Part shown: piece after piece, positions 35,123-43,612 of the stretch
How the letters are laid out: every line of letters starts with the position of its first letter
Position numbering within the stretch: the stretch's first letter is position 1
Source of the DNA: SCGC-AG-212-J23 sp035762345
Lineage (GTDB): Bacteria; Pseudomonadota; Gammaproteobacteria; Burkholderiales; SG8-39
Reading direction: 5' to 3'
Length of the DNA stretch: 64,000 nucleotides
Assembly (NCBI GenBank): GCA_035762345.1
Contig: DASTPE010000160.1
Location: forward strand, 1-64,000
Made by a program: the position numbers and the translations under genes
The notes under the pieces: generated by a model
The model's database searches: none
What the model saw: the letters and a program-made list of their open reading frames with translations, nothing else
Told to the model about the DNA's origin: nothing

Positions 35123-35896
35123 CTAGCGGTTTGCCTGCCCGCGGAAAGCCCAGCCGGTGAAGCGCGCTTCGATCGCCGCGGTCGCCGCGTAGAGAAGGAT
35201 GCCGAGGACCGCCAACACGAGCAGGCCCGCGAACACGATCGGGACCTGAAACGCCGCCTGGGCGTCCAGCATCAGCTTGCCGATGCCCTTGTTCGCGCCC
35301 ACCGTTTCGGACACCACCGCGCCGACGAAAGCGAGCGTGATCGCCACCTTGAGCGAGCCGAAGAAGTAAGGCAGCGAGCGCGGGATCCCGACCTTGCGCA
35401 TGATGTCGAGCTTGGAGGCGCCGAGCGCACGCAGCACGTCCTCGAGCTCGGGCTCGGTGGTCGCGAGCCCGGTCGCGACGTTGACCACGATCGGAAAGAA
35501 GGAGATGAGGAATGCCGTCAGCACTGCCGGGATCTCGCCGAGGCCGAACCAGAGGATGAGCACGGGCACCACCGCGACCTTCGGGATCGAGTTGAAACCG
35601 ATCAGCACCGGGTAGATTCCGGCATAGAGCGCCCGGTGCCAACCGATCGCAATCCCGAGCGCGAGGCCGAACACCGTGGCGACCAGGAACCCGGCGAGCG
35701 TAGTCCAAAGGGTAACGAAGGAGTTGTCCAAGATCGCCTTCCTGTACTGCCACAGCGCGCCGAACACATCCGAGGGCGAGGGAAGGATAGTGAGCGGCAC
35801 GTCGAGCGCCTTGCACAAGCTCTCCCAGGAAACAAAAAGCAGAATTACGAAAGCAATCGGGGACAGCACCTTGATCGCGAACTCGCGCCTATCCAC
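35123..35896 (-). CDS. ABC transporter permease (SsuC/TauC/ThiX-like)
   Basis: 257 residues with about six transmembrane segments and the cytoplasmic EAA loop (TEPELEDVLRALGASKLDIMRKVGIPRSLPY). This is the aromatic/sulfonate/nitrate type importer family that works with an NMT1/THI5-like binding protein. It overlaps the ATPase gene by 8 nt and precedes gpt. Substrate inferred from context as a purine or pyrimidine-like compound; not proven. Confidence 0.92.
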   Translation of the reverse strand: MDRREFAIKVLSPIAFVILLFVSWESLCKALDVPLTILPSPSDVFGALWQYRKAILDNSFVTLWTTLAGFLVATVFGLALGIAIGWHRALYAGIYPVLIGFNSIPKVAVVPVLILWFGLGEIPAVLTAFLISFFPIVVNVATGLATTEPELEDVLRALGASKLDIMRKVGIPRSLPYFFGSLKVAITLAFVGAVVSETVGANKGIGKLMLDAQAAFQVPIVFAGLLVLAVLGILLYAATAAIEARFTGWAFRGQANR

Positions 35897-36653
35897 GGCC
35901 GATCAGGCTTCTCAGTTCATGCACGATGTGCTGAAACCCCGGGGTGTAGGTCAGGTCGAGGTCGCGCGGCCGCGGGAACGGCACATCGCAGCGGCGCACG
36001 ATGCGACCGGGGCGACTCGACATCACGTACACCGTATCTGCGAGGAACACCGCCTCGCGCAGGTCGTGCGTCACCAGCATGACCGTGACCCTGCGCGCCG
36101 CCTGCAGATCGCGCAGCGCCGACCAGAGCTCCTCGCGCGTGAACGCGTCGAGCGCCGCGAACGGCTCGTCGAGCAGCAGGATTTCGGGCTCGTGGATCAG
36201 CGCGCGGCAGATCGAGGTGCGCTGCTGCATCCCGCCGGATAGCTCCCACGGATGCTTCCCGGTGAACCCCGCCAGGCCGACGGAGTGCAGCAAGTCCTTT
36301 GCTTTGTCGGCGAATTTGCGCCTGTCGAAATTCGACCGGTACGGCTCCACGATCTCGAGCGGCAACAGCACGTTCTCGAGCGCGGTGCGCCAGGGCAGGA
36401 GGTTCGAGTTCTGGAACGCCATGCCGACCGACTTGAGCGGCCCGGTGACGGGTTTGCCCTCGAAGCTCAAGCTTCCCGAAGCCGCAGGATGCAACCCCGA
36501 GATGAGCTTCATGAGCGAGCTCTTGCCGCAGCCCGAGGGTCCGACGACGGCTATGAACTCTCCTTGTGCGATGTCGAGCGTCACCTCGTCAATTGCACGG
36601 ACCGCGGCGGCGCCGCGGCCGTAGGCCATCGAGACTTGGCGAAGGCTGACCAA
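35889..36653 (-). CDS. ABC transporter ATP-binding protein
   Basis: 254 residues. Walker A GPSGCGKSSLMK, Q-loop MAFQNSNLLPW, signature LSGGMQQRTSICRAL, Walker B EILLLDEPFAALD and H-loop LVTHDLREAVFLAD. The SsuB/TauB/ThiZ-like subgroup. It overlaps the permease gene by 8 nt and follows the binding-protein gene by 4 nt, so the three form one importer. Confidence 0.93.
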   Translation of the reverse strand: MVSLRQVSMAYGRGAAAVRAIDEVTLDIAQGEFIAVVGPSGCGKSSLMKLISGLHPAASGSLSFEGKPVTGPLKSVGMAFQNSNLLPWRTALENVLLPLEIVEPYRSNFDRRKFADKAKDLLHSVGLAGFTGKHPWELSGGMQQRTSICRALIHEPEILLLDEPFAALDAFTREELWSALRDLQAARRVTVMLVTHDLREAVFLADTVYVMSSRPGRIVRRCDVPFPRPRDLDLTYTPGFQHIVHELRSLIGRG

Positions 36654-36657
36654 AAAA

Positions 36658-37662
36658 CTACTTCACCAGGCGCTGCTCCCGCGGCGGCAGGTACTGGGCA
36701 GTGAAGATGTCCGCGGCCTTCGGCTTGTTGGTGTACTGGAAGGTGAGCCCGATCTGTTCGATCGAGCGCTCGAGGCGCTTCATGTCGACGGCGCCAAGGC
36801 CGTTCTTCTGCACGTCGGAAGTGACGAAGTTCTTCGCGAGCGAAAGCTTCAGGCGCTCCAGCTCGACTTCGCGCTTCGCGATCGGGTTGCGCTTCATGAG
36901 CGAGTCGATCGCGGTCTCCGGGCTCTTGACCGTGTCCTGGATGCCGCGGATCGTCGCTCTTACGAACCCCGCCACCGCCTTCGGCGAGAAACGCATGAAA
37001 TCGGGGTTGGCGATGATCACGTTGCCGTAGAGGTCGACGCCGTAGTCGCGCATGTGAAGCACCACGATGTCCTCGTCCCTTACGCCGTTCGCCTTCAAAT
37101 TCATGTAGGAGGAGAACCAGAACCCCGTGATCGCATCCACCTTTCCCTGCGCGAGCATCGGCTCGCGCACCGGGAAGCCGATGTTCTCGATCTTCACCTT
37201 GGAGGCGTCGATCTTGTTCGCCTGCACGAAGATCGGCCACTGCGCGTAGGCGCCGTCCGGCGCCGGAGCGCCGAGCACCTTGCCTTCCAGGTCCTTGGGC
37301 TTTGCGATGCCATTCTTCTTCAGCGTGACGATGGAGAATGCCGGCGTGTCGTAGACCATCATGACCGCCTTCACTGGCAAGTTGCGCGGATTGTCGCGGT
37401 ACTTCACCAGCGAATTGATGTCGGCAAAGCCCATTTCGTAGGCGCCGGAGGCGACCCGGTTGATGCCCTCGACCGAGCCCGCGCCCGGATCAATGGATAC
37501 GTTGAGCCCCTCGGCCTTGTAGTAGCCTTTGTCGATCGCGACGAAATACGGCGCCGCCGGCCCCTCGAAGCGCCAGTCGAGCGCGAAGCGGACGGCGACC
37601 TCTTTTTGGGCGAGCGCGGCACCGGAAAAGAGCGCGGCAGCGAGCAGAGCGGCAAAGCGCAT
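36658..37662 (-). CDS. ABC transporter substrate-binding protein (NMT1/THI5-like)
   Basis: 334 residues from ATG 37662, which follows a GGGGGA ribosome site; an upstream in-frame Met (37704) is less likely. Signal peptide RFAALLAAALFSGAALAQ. The mature protein has the NMT1 fold: FALDWRFEGPAAPYFVAIDKGYY near the start, GFADINSLVKY and VLGAPAPDGAYAQWP. Such proteins bind pyrimidines (HMP), taurine, nitrate, or similar small compounds. Gene order with gpt and purine catabolism genes suggests a nucleobase or ureide ligand, by inference. Confidence 0.88.
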   Translation of the reverse strand: MRFAALLAAALFSGAALAQKEVAVRFALDWRFEGPAAPYFVAIDKGYYKAEGLNVSIDPGAGSVEGINRVASGAYEMGFADINSLVKYRDNPRNLPVKAVMMVYDTPAFSIVTLKKNGIAKPKDLEGKVLGAPAPDGAYAQWPIFVQANKIDASKVKIENIGFPVREPMLAQGKVDAITGFWFSSYMNLKANGVRDEDIVVLHMRDYGVDLYGNVIIANPDFMRFSPKAVAGFVRATIRGIQDTVKSPETAIDSLMKRNPIAKREVELERLKLSLAKNFVTSDVQKNGLGAVDMKRLERSIEQIGLTFQYTNKPKAADIFTAQYLPPREQRLVK

Positions 37663-37713
37663 GGAATTCCCCCGGTTGGATTGGCGAAGCAAGTCTAATG
37701 CCAAAAGACACGC

Positions 37714-39081
37714 CTAGAGGGTCGGAGCGCGCAGGTGCCAGTCGGTCGCGCGCTGAAAGGCGTGGCCCGCACGCAGCGCGGCCGCCTCATCGAGCGGCGG
37801 GGCGATCAACTGCATGCCGATCGGCATGCCGGCCCGGGTGAAACCGGCGTTGGCGACAACTACGGGAAGGCCGAGATAGCTGATCGGGCGCGTAAGACGG
37901 ACAAAGCGCCCTAGCATCTGCGCAGCGGTCTCGCCGGTCGAGATGTCGGTCTCGATGATCGTCGGGGTCTGAAACGACACTACCGGTCCGTGCACGAGAT
38001 CTACCCTCGAAAATACCGCCTCGCAAAACCCCGTAATCGCCGAAGCGCGCGCCTGCTGCGCCTTCACGTAATCCAGCGCGAGCGTCGGCCGCCCCCTCTC
38101 CAGCCGCTCGCGCACCTGGGCCGAATAGTCCTGCAGACGGGTGCGGAACCACTCGTCGTGGAACGGGTTCGCTTCCGCGGCGTGCAGTACCCCGGCGAGT
38201 GCGCTCAATTTCCCGAAATCCGGCAAGTCCACATCCACGACCGAAGCGCCCAGGCGGCGAAACACGTCGAGCGAGCCCTCCATCGCCGCGGCGATCTCGG
38301 CATCGCAGCCTTCGTAGAACACGTTGCGCGGCCGGCCGATCCGCAGTCCGGCAATCGGTTTTTCCAGATCGCACACGAACCCCGGCGCAATAACTTCGAG
38401 CATTAGCGCAGCGTCTTCCACCGTGCGGGTGAGCGGGCCGACAGTGTCGAGCGACGGGCAAAGCGGCAGGATGTTCTCCACCGATACCTGGCCGTGAGTC
38501 GGCCGCACGCCGGCGATGCCGCAGAAGGCGGCGGGAAGACGCACCGAGCCGCCGGTGTCGGAGCCGAGAGCCGCGAACGCGGCGCGTGCCGCCACCGCTG
38601 CGCCGGAGCCCGACGAGGATCCTCCCGTGATGCGCTCGGGATCCCAGGGATTGCGGCAGTGGCCGAAGTGCCAGTTATGGCCCGTGGGGCCCATGGCGAA
38701 CTCCGCCATATTCAGCACGCCGAACTGGATCGCGCCGGCAGCATCGAGGTGCTCGAGCACCTTCGCGGTGCCTGTGGCTGGCGTGTGGCGCAGGATCCTC
38801 GAGCCGCACGTCGAGACCACACCGCAGCGGTAGTACATATCCTTGTGCGCCATTGGCACGCCGTGCAGCGGGCCGCGCACGTAGCCGCGCGCAATCTCCC
38901 GGTCGGCCAGCTGCGCCGCGGCAAGCGCGCTCTCTTCGTCGATGCGCAGAAAGCAGTTGAGGCGCGGCTGCACCGCGTGCGCACGCTCGAGCACCGCCTC
39001 CATCGCCGCGATACAAGTGGTGCGGCGCTCGCGCACCGCGGCCGCAAGCTGCGCGCAGGAAAGCTGGGTCAGGGATTCCAT
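37714..39081 (-). CDS. Amidase (amidase-signature family)
   Basis: 455 residues. Catalytic triad regions are present: Lys in PMAHKDMYYRCG, cis-Ser in TGGSSSGSGAAVA, and the nucleophile Ser in LGSDTGGSVRLPA. It is homologous in layout to GatA-like amidases, but there are no gatB/gatC nearby. It overlaps puuD by 13 nt and lies between that gene and the ABC importer, so it is very likely part of purine degradation. Candidate substrates are oxamate, a ureide, or hydantoin-like amides; unproven. Confidence 0.88.
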   Translation of the reverse strand: MESLTQLSCAQLAAAVRERRTTCIAAMEAVLERAHAVQPRLNCFLRIDEESALAAAQLADREIARGYVRGPLHGVPMAHKDMYYRCGVVSTCGSRILRHTPATGTAKVLEHLDAAGAIQFGVLNMAEFAMGPTGHNWHFGHCRNPWDPERITGGSSSGSGAAVAARAAFAALGSDTGGSVRLPAAFCGIAGVRPTHGQVSVENILPLCPSLDTVGPLTRTVEDAALMLEVIAPGFVCDLEKPIAGLRIGRPRNVFYEGCDAEIAAAMEGSLDVFRRLGASVVDVDLPDFGKLSALAGVLHAAEANPFHDEWFRTRLQDYSAQVRERLERGRPTLALDYVKAQQARASAITGFCEAVFSRVDLVHGPVVSFQTPTIIETDISTGETAAQMLGRFVRLTRPISYLGLPVVVANAGFTRAGMPIGMQLIAPPLDEAAALRAGHAFQRATDWHLRAPTL

Positions 39082-40235
39082 CGTTCGATCAAAGCACGTT
39101 CTTCTTCGGTGAGGCCCGTCAAATTTCCGGGGGGCATGGTACGCGCGCGCACCGTCTGCTGGATCAGCGGCGCTTGCGCGCGGATGCGCTCCTCGCTGTC
39201 GAGCTTGATTCCCTTGGGCGCCTCGGCGATACCCCGGAAGGCAGGCCTTTCCGCATGGCAGCTCAAGCAGCGCGCATCGAGAACTTGCTTAATTTCGGAG
39301 AATGCGACGGGCTCACCCGCGTTCTGCGGTCGCGGCGCGAGCAGCATGAACGTCGCGACGATCACCAATATCCCGAGAGCCAGGGTCCACGCCGGCGGCC
39401 GGCCCTTGTGCCGGGCGACGAACCATAGGCGCACCAGTGCCCCGGCTAATGTGAGCGCAATCAGTACGAGCCAGTTCCACGAGTGGCTGAAGGTCATCGC
39501 GTGGTGCCCGGAGATCATGGTTAAGATGACCGGCAGCGTGAAGTAGGTGTTGTGCACGCTGCGCTGCTTTCCACGGATGGCATCCGCCTCATTGGGAAGG
39601 CGGCCTTCCTTCTTCGCGCGCACGAACTCGCGCTGGCCCGGGATGATCACGTGCGCGACGTTGCCCGCCATGATCGTGCCGAGGATCGCGCCGAAGTGCA
39701 GGAATGCTCCGCGCCCGCTGAAGACGTGCGTCAGGCCCCACGCCGTTCCGGCAAGAAAGAGAAAAAGCGCTATTGCGAAGAGCCACTCGTTCCTCGCCAG
39801 CGGCGAGCGGCAAAGACCCTCATACACAGCAAGCCCAACCACCAGGCTCGCGAGGCCGATGCCGATAGCGAAGCCCGTCGAGAGCTTCATCACCGCCGAG
39901 TCGATCAGGTAAAGCTCCGGGTGAACGTAGTAGACGAGCACGAGGAGCGCGAAGCCGGTGATCCAGGTCCAGTACGCCTCCCACTTGAACCAGTGCAGCG
40001 TCTTCGGCAGCTGCGGCGGCGCCAGTCGGTACTTCTGCGCGCGGTAGAAGCCCCCGCCGTGGATCGCGTAGAGCTCCCCGGCAAGCTCGCCGTCCGCAAG
40101 CCCGGCATCCTCCGGCGCCTCGAGGTGGTTGTCGACCCAGATGAAGTAGAACGACGCCCCGATCCACGCGATGGCCACCACTATGTGCGCCCAGCGGGCG
40201 ACGAGGGTCAGCCAGTCGAGAAGATAAGCTTCCAA
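39069..40235 (-). CDS. puuD: Urate hydroxylase PuuD (membrane-bound, cytochrome c domain)
   Basis: 388 residues. Eight or so TM segments (ARWAHIVVAIAWIGASFYFIW near the start, HGGGFYRAQKY, a HxxGxxLG-like core with GQREFVRA, and SVHNTYFTLPVILTMISGHH), then a soluble C-terminal haem domain with one CxxCH (ARCLSCHAERP) and a distal Met (TMPPGNLTG). This is the PuuD architecture, which oxidises urate to 5-hydroxyisourate and passes electrons to cytochromes, avoiding peroxide. It lies next to two HIU-hydrolase genes, which supports the role. Confidence 0.92.
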   Translation of the reverse strand: MEAYLLDWLTLVARWAHIVVAIAWIGASFYFIWVDNHLEAPEDAGLADGELAGELYAIHGGGFYRAQKYRLAPPQLPKTLHWFKWEAYWTWITGFALLVLVYYVHPELYLIDSAVMKLSTGFAIGIGLASLVVGLAVYEGLCRSPLARNEWLFAIALFLFLAGTAWGLTHVFSGRGAFLHFGAILGTIMAGNVAHVIIPGQREFVRAKKEGRLPNEADAIRGKQRSVHNTYFTLPVILTMISGHHAMTFSHSWNWLVLIALTLAGALVRLWFVARHKGRPPAWTLALGILVIVATFMLLAPRPQNAGEPVAFSEIKQVLDARCLSCHAERPAFRGIAEAPKGIKLDSEERIRAQAPLIQQTVRARTMPPGNLTGLTEEERALIERWNP

Positions 40236-40246
40236 CTACGCAGCGT

Positions 40247-40582
40247 TCATGCGCCGCCGCGGAAGCAGGAATAGCCCCAAGGCGTGCACTTGAACGGCAG
40301 GTGGTAGTGCTGCTTTGGGTCCGAAATCCCGAAGCGGTAGTGAACCTCGTCGAGAAACGGCACCTCGGGCAAAGATACCCGTTGCTCGCGGTACCAGGAG
40401 CCGACATGAAACACCACCTCGTATGCGCCCGCCGGCATTGTGGCGTCGACTTCCAGGAGTCCTTTCGCGTTAGCGACGCCCGAGACGATCAGCCTGCGCT
40501 CGCGGCCGTAGAGCTCGATCTTCATTCCCGACGCGACGACGCCGCGCGAGACGTCGACCACGTGAATGGAGATTCCCGGCAC
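40247..40582 (-). CDS. Transthyretin-like protein, divergent 5-hydroxyisourate hydrolase paralogue
   Basis: 111 residues. HIU hydrolase fold: N-terminal ISIHVVDVSRG keeps the catalytic His, and HYHLPFKCTPWGYSCFRG keeps the C-terminal His and Arg. However, the usual GRTD Arg motif is replaced by GLLEVD, and the tail ends CFRGGA instead of YRGS. Therefore it may be catalytically altered, or act on another lactam. Starts 1 nt after the Bug gene stop. A canonical UraH is encoded 1 kb away. Confidence 0.8.
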   Translation of the reverse strand: MPGISIHVVDVSRGVVASGMKIELYGRERRLIVSGVANAKGLLEVDATMPAGAYEVVFHVGSWYREQRVSLPEVPFLDEVHYRFGISDPKQHYHLPFKCTPWGYSCFRGGA

Positions 40583-40583
40583 T

Positions 40584-41543
40584 TCAGTTGAGTCTTGCGC
40601 CGGAATCTTTCACCGGCTGGTACCAGTCTTTCACCTGATTCGCGACGAAAGCGCTGAATTCCTGCGGCGTCATGTCGCGCCCCTGGACGCCCAGGTCAGC
40701 CAGGCGCTGCTGAACGGTGGGATTGGCGAGCGCCTTCCTGGTCGCCGCGTGCAGCCGCTCGACCACGGGCGCCGGCAGCCCGGCCGGGCCGGAAATGCCG
40801 AGGAAGTTCTCGGCGACGAGGTTCTTCTGGCCGAGTTCGAGCACGCTCGGCACGTCGGGCGCCATGGACGCGCGTGCCGGAGATGTCACCGCGAGCGCGC
40901 GGAGCTTGCCGTCCTTCATGAACGGAACGTTCTGCGGCAGCGTGTCGATCGCAAGCCGAATCGTCCCGCCGAGGAGATCGTTGTGCATCGGCGAGGATCC
41001 CTTGTAGCCGACGTGCTCCATGTTCAGGCCGTGCTCCTTCTTCAGCGTCTCGCCGACGATGTGGCCGATCGAGCCGATGCCCCCGGAACCATAGTTCACC
41101 GCGTTGGGCTGCTGCTTGATCCAGATGACGAGCTCGCGCAGCGACCGCGCTGGCACCGACGGATGCACGACGAAAACGTTGGCAACCGAACCGATGTACG
41201 ACACATGCGCAAAGCTCTTCACCGGGTCGTAGCGCGGCTGGTCCTGCATCGCCGGCGAGATGCTGATCGGCGCGCTGTTCGAGAGCAGCAGCGTATAGCC
41301 GTCGGGCGCCGCGCGCGCCGCCTCGAGGGCCCCGATCGTGCCGCCAGCGCCAGGTTTATTATCGACGACGATCGGCTGGCCGAGCTCGGTCTGCAGCGGA
41401 GCGGCGAGGAGCCGCGCCACGATGTCGGAAGACCCGCCCGGTGGGAAGGTGACGATCACGTGGACCGGCTTCGCCGGCCAGTTCTGGGCCCGAAGCATTG
41501 CGGGGACGAGAAGCGCGGCGAGCAGTAACGCGCGAGCCATCAT
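40584..41543 (-). CDS. Bug/TctC family periplasmic solute-binding protein
   Basis: 319 residues from ATG 41543 (Met-Met; second Met at 41540 equally possible). Signal peptide ARALLLAALLVPAMLRAQ. The mature start WPAKPVHVIVTFPPGGSSDIVAR and VDNKPGAGGTIG are Bug-family hallmarks. TctA/TctB membrane subunits are not adjacent, a common situation in betaproteobacteria. Placed inside the purine catabolic operon, it probably binds a pathway-related carboxylate or ureide; ligand unknown. Confidence 0.9.
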   Translation of the reverse strand: MMARALLLAALLVPAMLRAQNWPAKPVHVIVTFPPGGSSDIVARLLAAPLQTELGQPIVVDNKPGAGGTIGALEAARAAPDGYTLLLSNSAPISISPAMQDQPRYDPVKSFAHVSYIGSVANVFVVHPSVPARSLRELVIWIKQQPNAVNYGSGGIGSIGHIVGETLKKEHGLNMEHVGYKGSSPMHNDLLGGTIRLAIDTLPQNVPFMKDGKLRALAVTSPARASMAPDVPSVLELGQKNLVAENFLGISGPAGLPAPVVERLHAATRKALANPTVQQRLADLGVQGRDMTPQEFSAFVANQVKDWYQPVKDSGARLN

Positions 41544-41545
41544 GG

Positions 41546-41878
41546 CTAGCTCCCTCGGTAAGTTGTGTAACCCCACGGCGAGCAAAGCAGCGGTACATGG
41601 TAATGCGCGGCCGGGTCGGTGATCACGAAGCGCACCGGCACGAGATCCAGGAATCCCTGCCCTTTGAAGTAGCTGCCGACATGGAAAACAAGCTCGTAGG
41701 CGCCGGCGCGGAAGCTGTCGCCTTCGAGAACCGGAGCGTCCGTACGTCCATCGGCGTTGGTCTTCACGGTCTTGAGCGCTTTCCAGCTCCCGGCGTGCAG
41801 CATCGCCACATCGATGGCGATCCCGGCGCCGGGCCTGCCGTTCGCCGTATCGAGCACGTGCGTGGTGAGCTTACCCAT
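41546..41878 (-). CDS. uraH: 5-hydroxyisourate hydrolase
   Basis: 110 residues from ATG 41878. KLTTHVLDTANGRPGAG (catalytic His), NADGRTDAPVL (Arg) and HYHVPLLCSPWGYTTYRGS (His and the YRGS tail) are all intact. Hydrolyses HIU, the product of PuuD, to OHCU. Overlaps uraD by 8 nt and is followed after 2 nt by the Bug gene. Confidence 0.95.
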   Translation of the reverse strand: MGKLTTHVLDTANGRPGAGIAIDVAMLHAGSWKALKTVKTNADGRTDAPVLEGDSFRAGAYELVFHVGSYFKGQGFLDLVPVRFVITDPAAHYHVPLLCSPWGYTTYRGS

Positions 41879-42362
41879 GCAAGATCCTCTCCAGCCGCCC
41901 GCGCGTGATGTGGCCGATCTGCTCGAGCGCGTTACGCAATTCACTATCGGCGTCATTCGTGAGCCGGCGCTTCATCTCGGTCACCACGCTTCGCCGGTCA
42001 GCATGAAGTCTCAGCGCGACGATGCACGGAAAGCCGAACTTGTCGCGGTAGCACCGGTTCAGGCGATTCATCTCTTCGAGCTCTTTCTCCGAAAGCGCAT
42101 CGAATCCGAGTCGCGCCTGCTCGCTGCCCGAAGCCGCAGTGAGCGCTTCTCGCCCGGCAAGCTCGGGGTGCGCGCGTGCAAGCTCGAGCTTCTCTTCATG
42201 AGAGGCCACCGCGTCGATCATCGCGCGATGCAGCTCGTCGATGGAGCGAAAAGGCCGCTTGTGCCACGCGCGCCCTGCAATCCACGGCGCGCGCTCGAAT
42301 ACGCCGCCGAATCTTGCGACGAACTCCTCTCTTCCGAGCGCGTTCACCTCCTCGAGCGCCAC
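41871..42362 (-). CDS. uraD: 2-oxo-4-hydroxy-4-carboxy-5-ureidoimidazoline (OHCU) decarboxylase
   Basis: 163 residues. LGREEFVARFGGVFERAPWIAGRAWHKRPF contains the active-site WxA region and His, HPELAGRE gives the catalytic His-Pro-Glu, and the C-terminus has FPCIVALRLHADRR. Decarboxylates OHCU to (S)-allantoin. First gene of the minus-strand purine operon, divergent from allC with a short 23-bp gap. Confidence 0.94.
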   Translation of the reverse strand: MALEEVNALGREEFVARFGGVFERAPWIAGRAWHKRPFRSIDELHRAMIDAVASHEEKLELARAHPELAGREALTAASGSEQARLGFDALSEKELEEMNRLNRCYRDKFGFPCIVALRLHADRRSVVTEMKRRLTNDADSELRNALEQIGHITRGRLERILHG

Positions 42363-42369
42363 GCGCCCT

Positions 42370-42379
42370 AGTGTACACT
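42370..42379. promoter_or_regulatory. 10-bp perfect palindrome AGTGTACACT between divergent ureide operons
   Basis: The only non-coding bases between uraD (start 42362) and allC (start 42386) contain AGTGTACACT. Its last six bases, TACACT, are a possible -10 for allC that would place the transcript start at the ATG. It may be an operator for both operons; no regulator gene is present in the window. Confidence 0.4.
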
Positions 42380-42385
42380 CGGCGC

Positions 42386-43612
42386 ATGCTCGACCCCGCG
42401 CGCATCATGGAGCGCTGCGACGCGCTCGCGCGGCATTCAGAGCTTCCCGGGGGACTCACCCGAGTATTCCTTTCACCCGAAGCGCGCGCGGCGAGCGACA
42501 AGGTGCTCGGCTGGATGCGCGATGCCGGCATGCAGGCGAGGCTCGATGCCATCGGCAACACGGCCGGGCGCTACGAAGGCGAGCGCCCGGGTCTTCCCTG
42601 CCTCATGCTCGGCTCGCACCTCGACACGGTGCGCGACGCGGGGCGCTATGACGGCATGCTTGGCGTGGTCACCGCCATCGAATGTGTAAATGTATTGAAT
42701 TCGAAAAAAAAACGGTTGCCTTTCGCGATCGAGGTGATCGGCTTCGGCGACGAGGAAGGCGTGCGCTTCGGCACCACGTTGCTCGGCAGCCGCGCCGTCG
42801 CCGGCATCTTCGATGAAAGAGCCCTCGAGGCGAAGGATCAGAACGGAAAAACCATGCGCGAGGCGTTGCGCGAGTTCGGCCTCGACCCGGCGCGCATACC
42901 CCAGATGGCGCGCAAGAACGGCGAGGTGCTCGCGTACGCGGAGCTCCACATCGAGCAGGGACCGGTGCTCGAGGCCGAGGGCCTGCCGGTCGGCGTGGTC
43001 GTCGCGATCAACGGCTTTTCTCGGCTGCGCGCGACGCTGCGCGGAGCAGCGGGGCACGCGGGCACGGTGCCGATGCGCCTGCGGCGCGACGCGCTCGCGG
43101 GCGCTGCGGAATGCGTCCTTGCCATAGAGCGAATCGTCAAAGGGCACGCCGAGCTCGTCGGCACGGTGGGGCGCATCGAGGCAAAGCCCGGCGCGATCAA
43201 CGTCATTCCCGGCGAAGTGCTCTTCACGATCGACGTGCGCGCGCCGCAGGACGCGCTGAGAAAGCACGCCGTGGCGGCCATCCGCGCCGAGATCGACAGC
43301 ATTGCAAGAAAGAGAAACTTGGACGGCGAGGTCCAGCTGTTGCAGGAATTCGCCTCCACGGCGTGCGCGCCGCGCCTTATCGAGCAGATGGAGCGCGCGG
43401 TCGAGCGCCAGGGCTCGCCGGTCCGCCGACTGCCCTCCGGCGCCGGGCACGACGGTATGGCGCTCGCGGCGATCACCGGAGTCTGCATGCTTTTCGTGCG
43501 CTGCAAGGCCGGCATCAGCCATAGCCCCCTCGAGGCGATTACCGAGTCCGACGCCGCCACTGGCGCCAGAGTGCTGTTGGATTTCATTGAGCACTTCCGA
43601 TTATCCGCGTGA
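42386..43612 (+). CDS. allC: Allantoate amidohydrolase
   Basis: 408 residues of the M20/hydantoinase-carbamoylase family. Metal ligands: His in LGSHLDTV, Asp in RYDGMLGV, Glu-Glu in GFGDEEGVRFG, His in AELHIEQGP and the C-terminal His in GAGHDGMAL. AGHAGTVPMRLRRDA is the dimer lid. It hydrolyses allantoate to ureidoglycine, ammonia and CO2. N-carbamoyl amino acid hydrolase is a close alternative, but the location among puuE, uraD and pucG favours allantoate. Confidence 0.88.
   Translation: MLDPARIMERCDALARHSELPGGLTRVFLSPEARAASDKVLGWMRDAGMQARLDAIGNTAGRYEGERPGLPCLMLGSHLDTVRDAGRYDGMLGVVTAIECVNVLNSKKKRLPFAIEVIGFGDEEGVRFGTTLLGSRAVAGIFDERALEAKDQNGKTMREALREFGLDPARIPQMARKNGEVLAYAELHIEQGPVLEAEGLPVGVVVAINGFSRLRATLRGAAGHAGTVPMRLRRDALAGAAECVLAIERIVKGHAELVGTVGRIEAKPGAINVIPGEVLFTIDVRAPQDALRKHAVAAIRAEIDSIARKRNLDGEVQLLQEFASTACAPRLIEQMERAVERQGSPVRRLPSGAGHDGMALAAITGVCMLFVRCKAGISHSPLEAITESDAATGARVLLDFIEHFRLSA

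Noticed and set aside
42700..42716. Run of A (9 bases) in allC, possible frameshift site
   Set aside because: The frame continues intact with family motifs on both sides, so no frameshift is needed.
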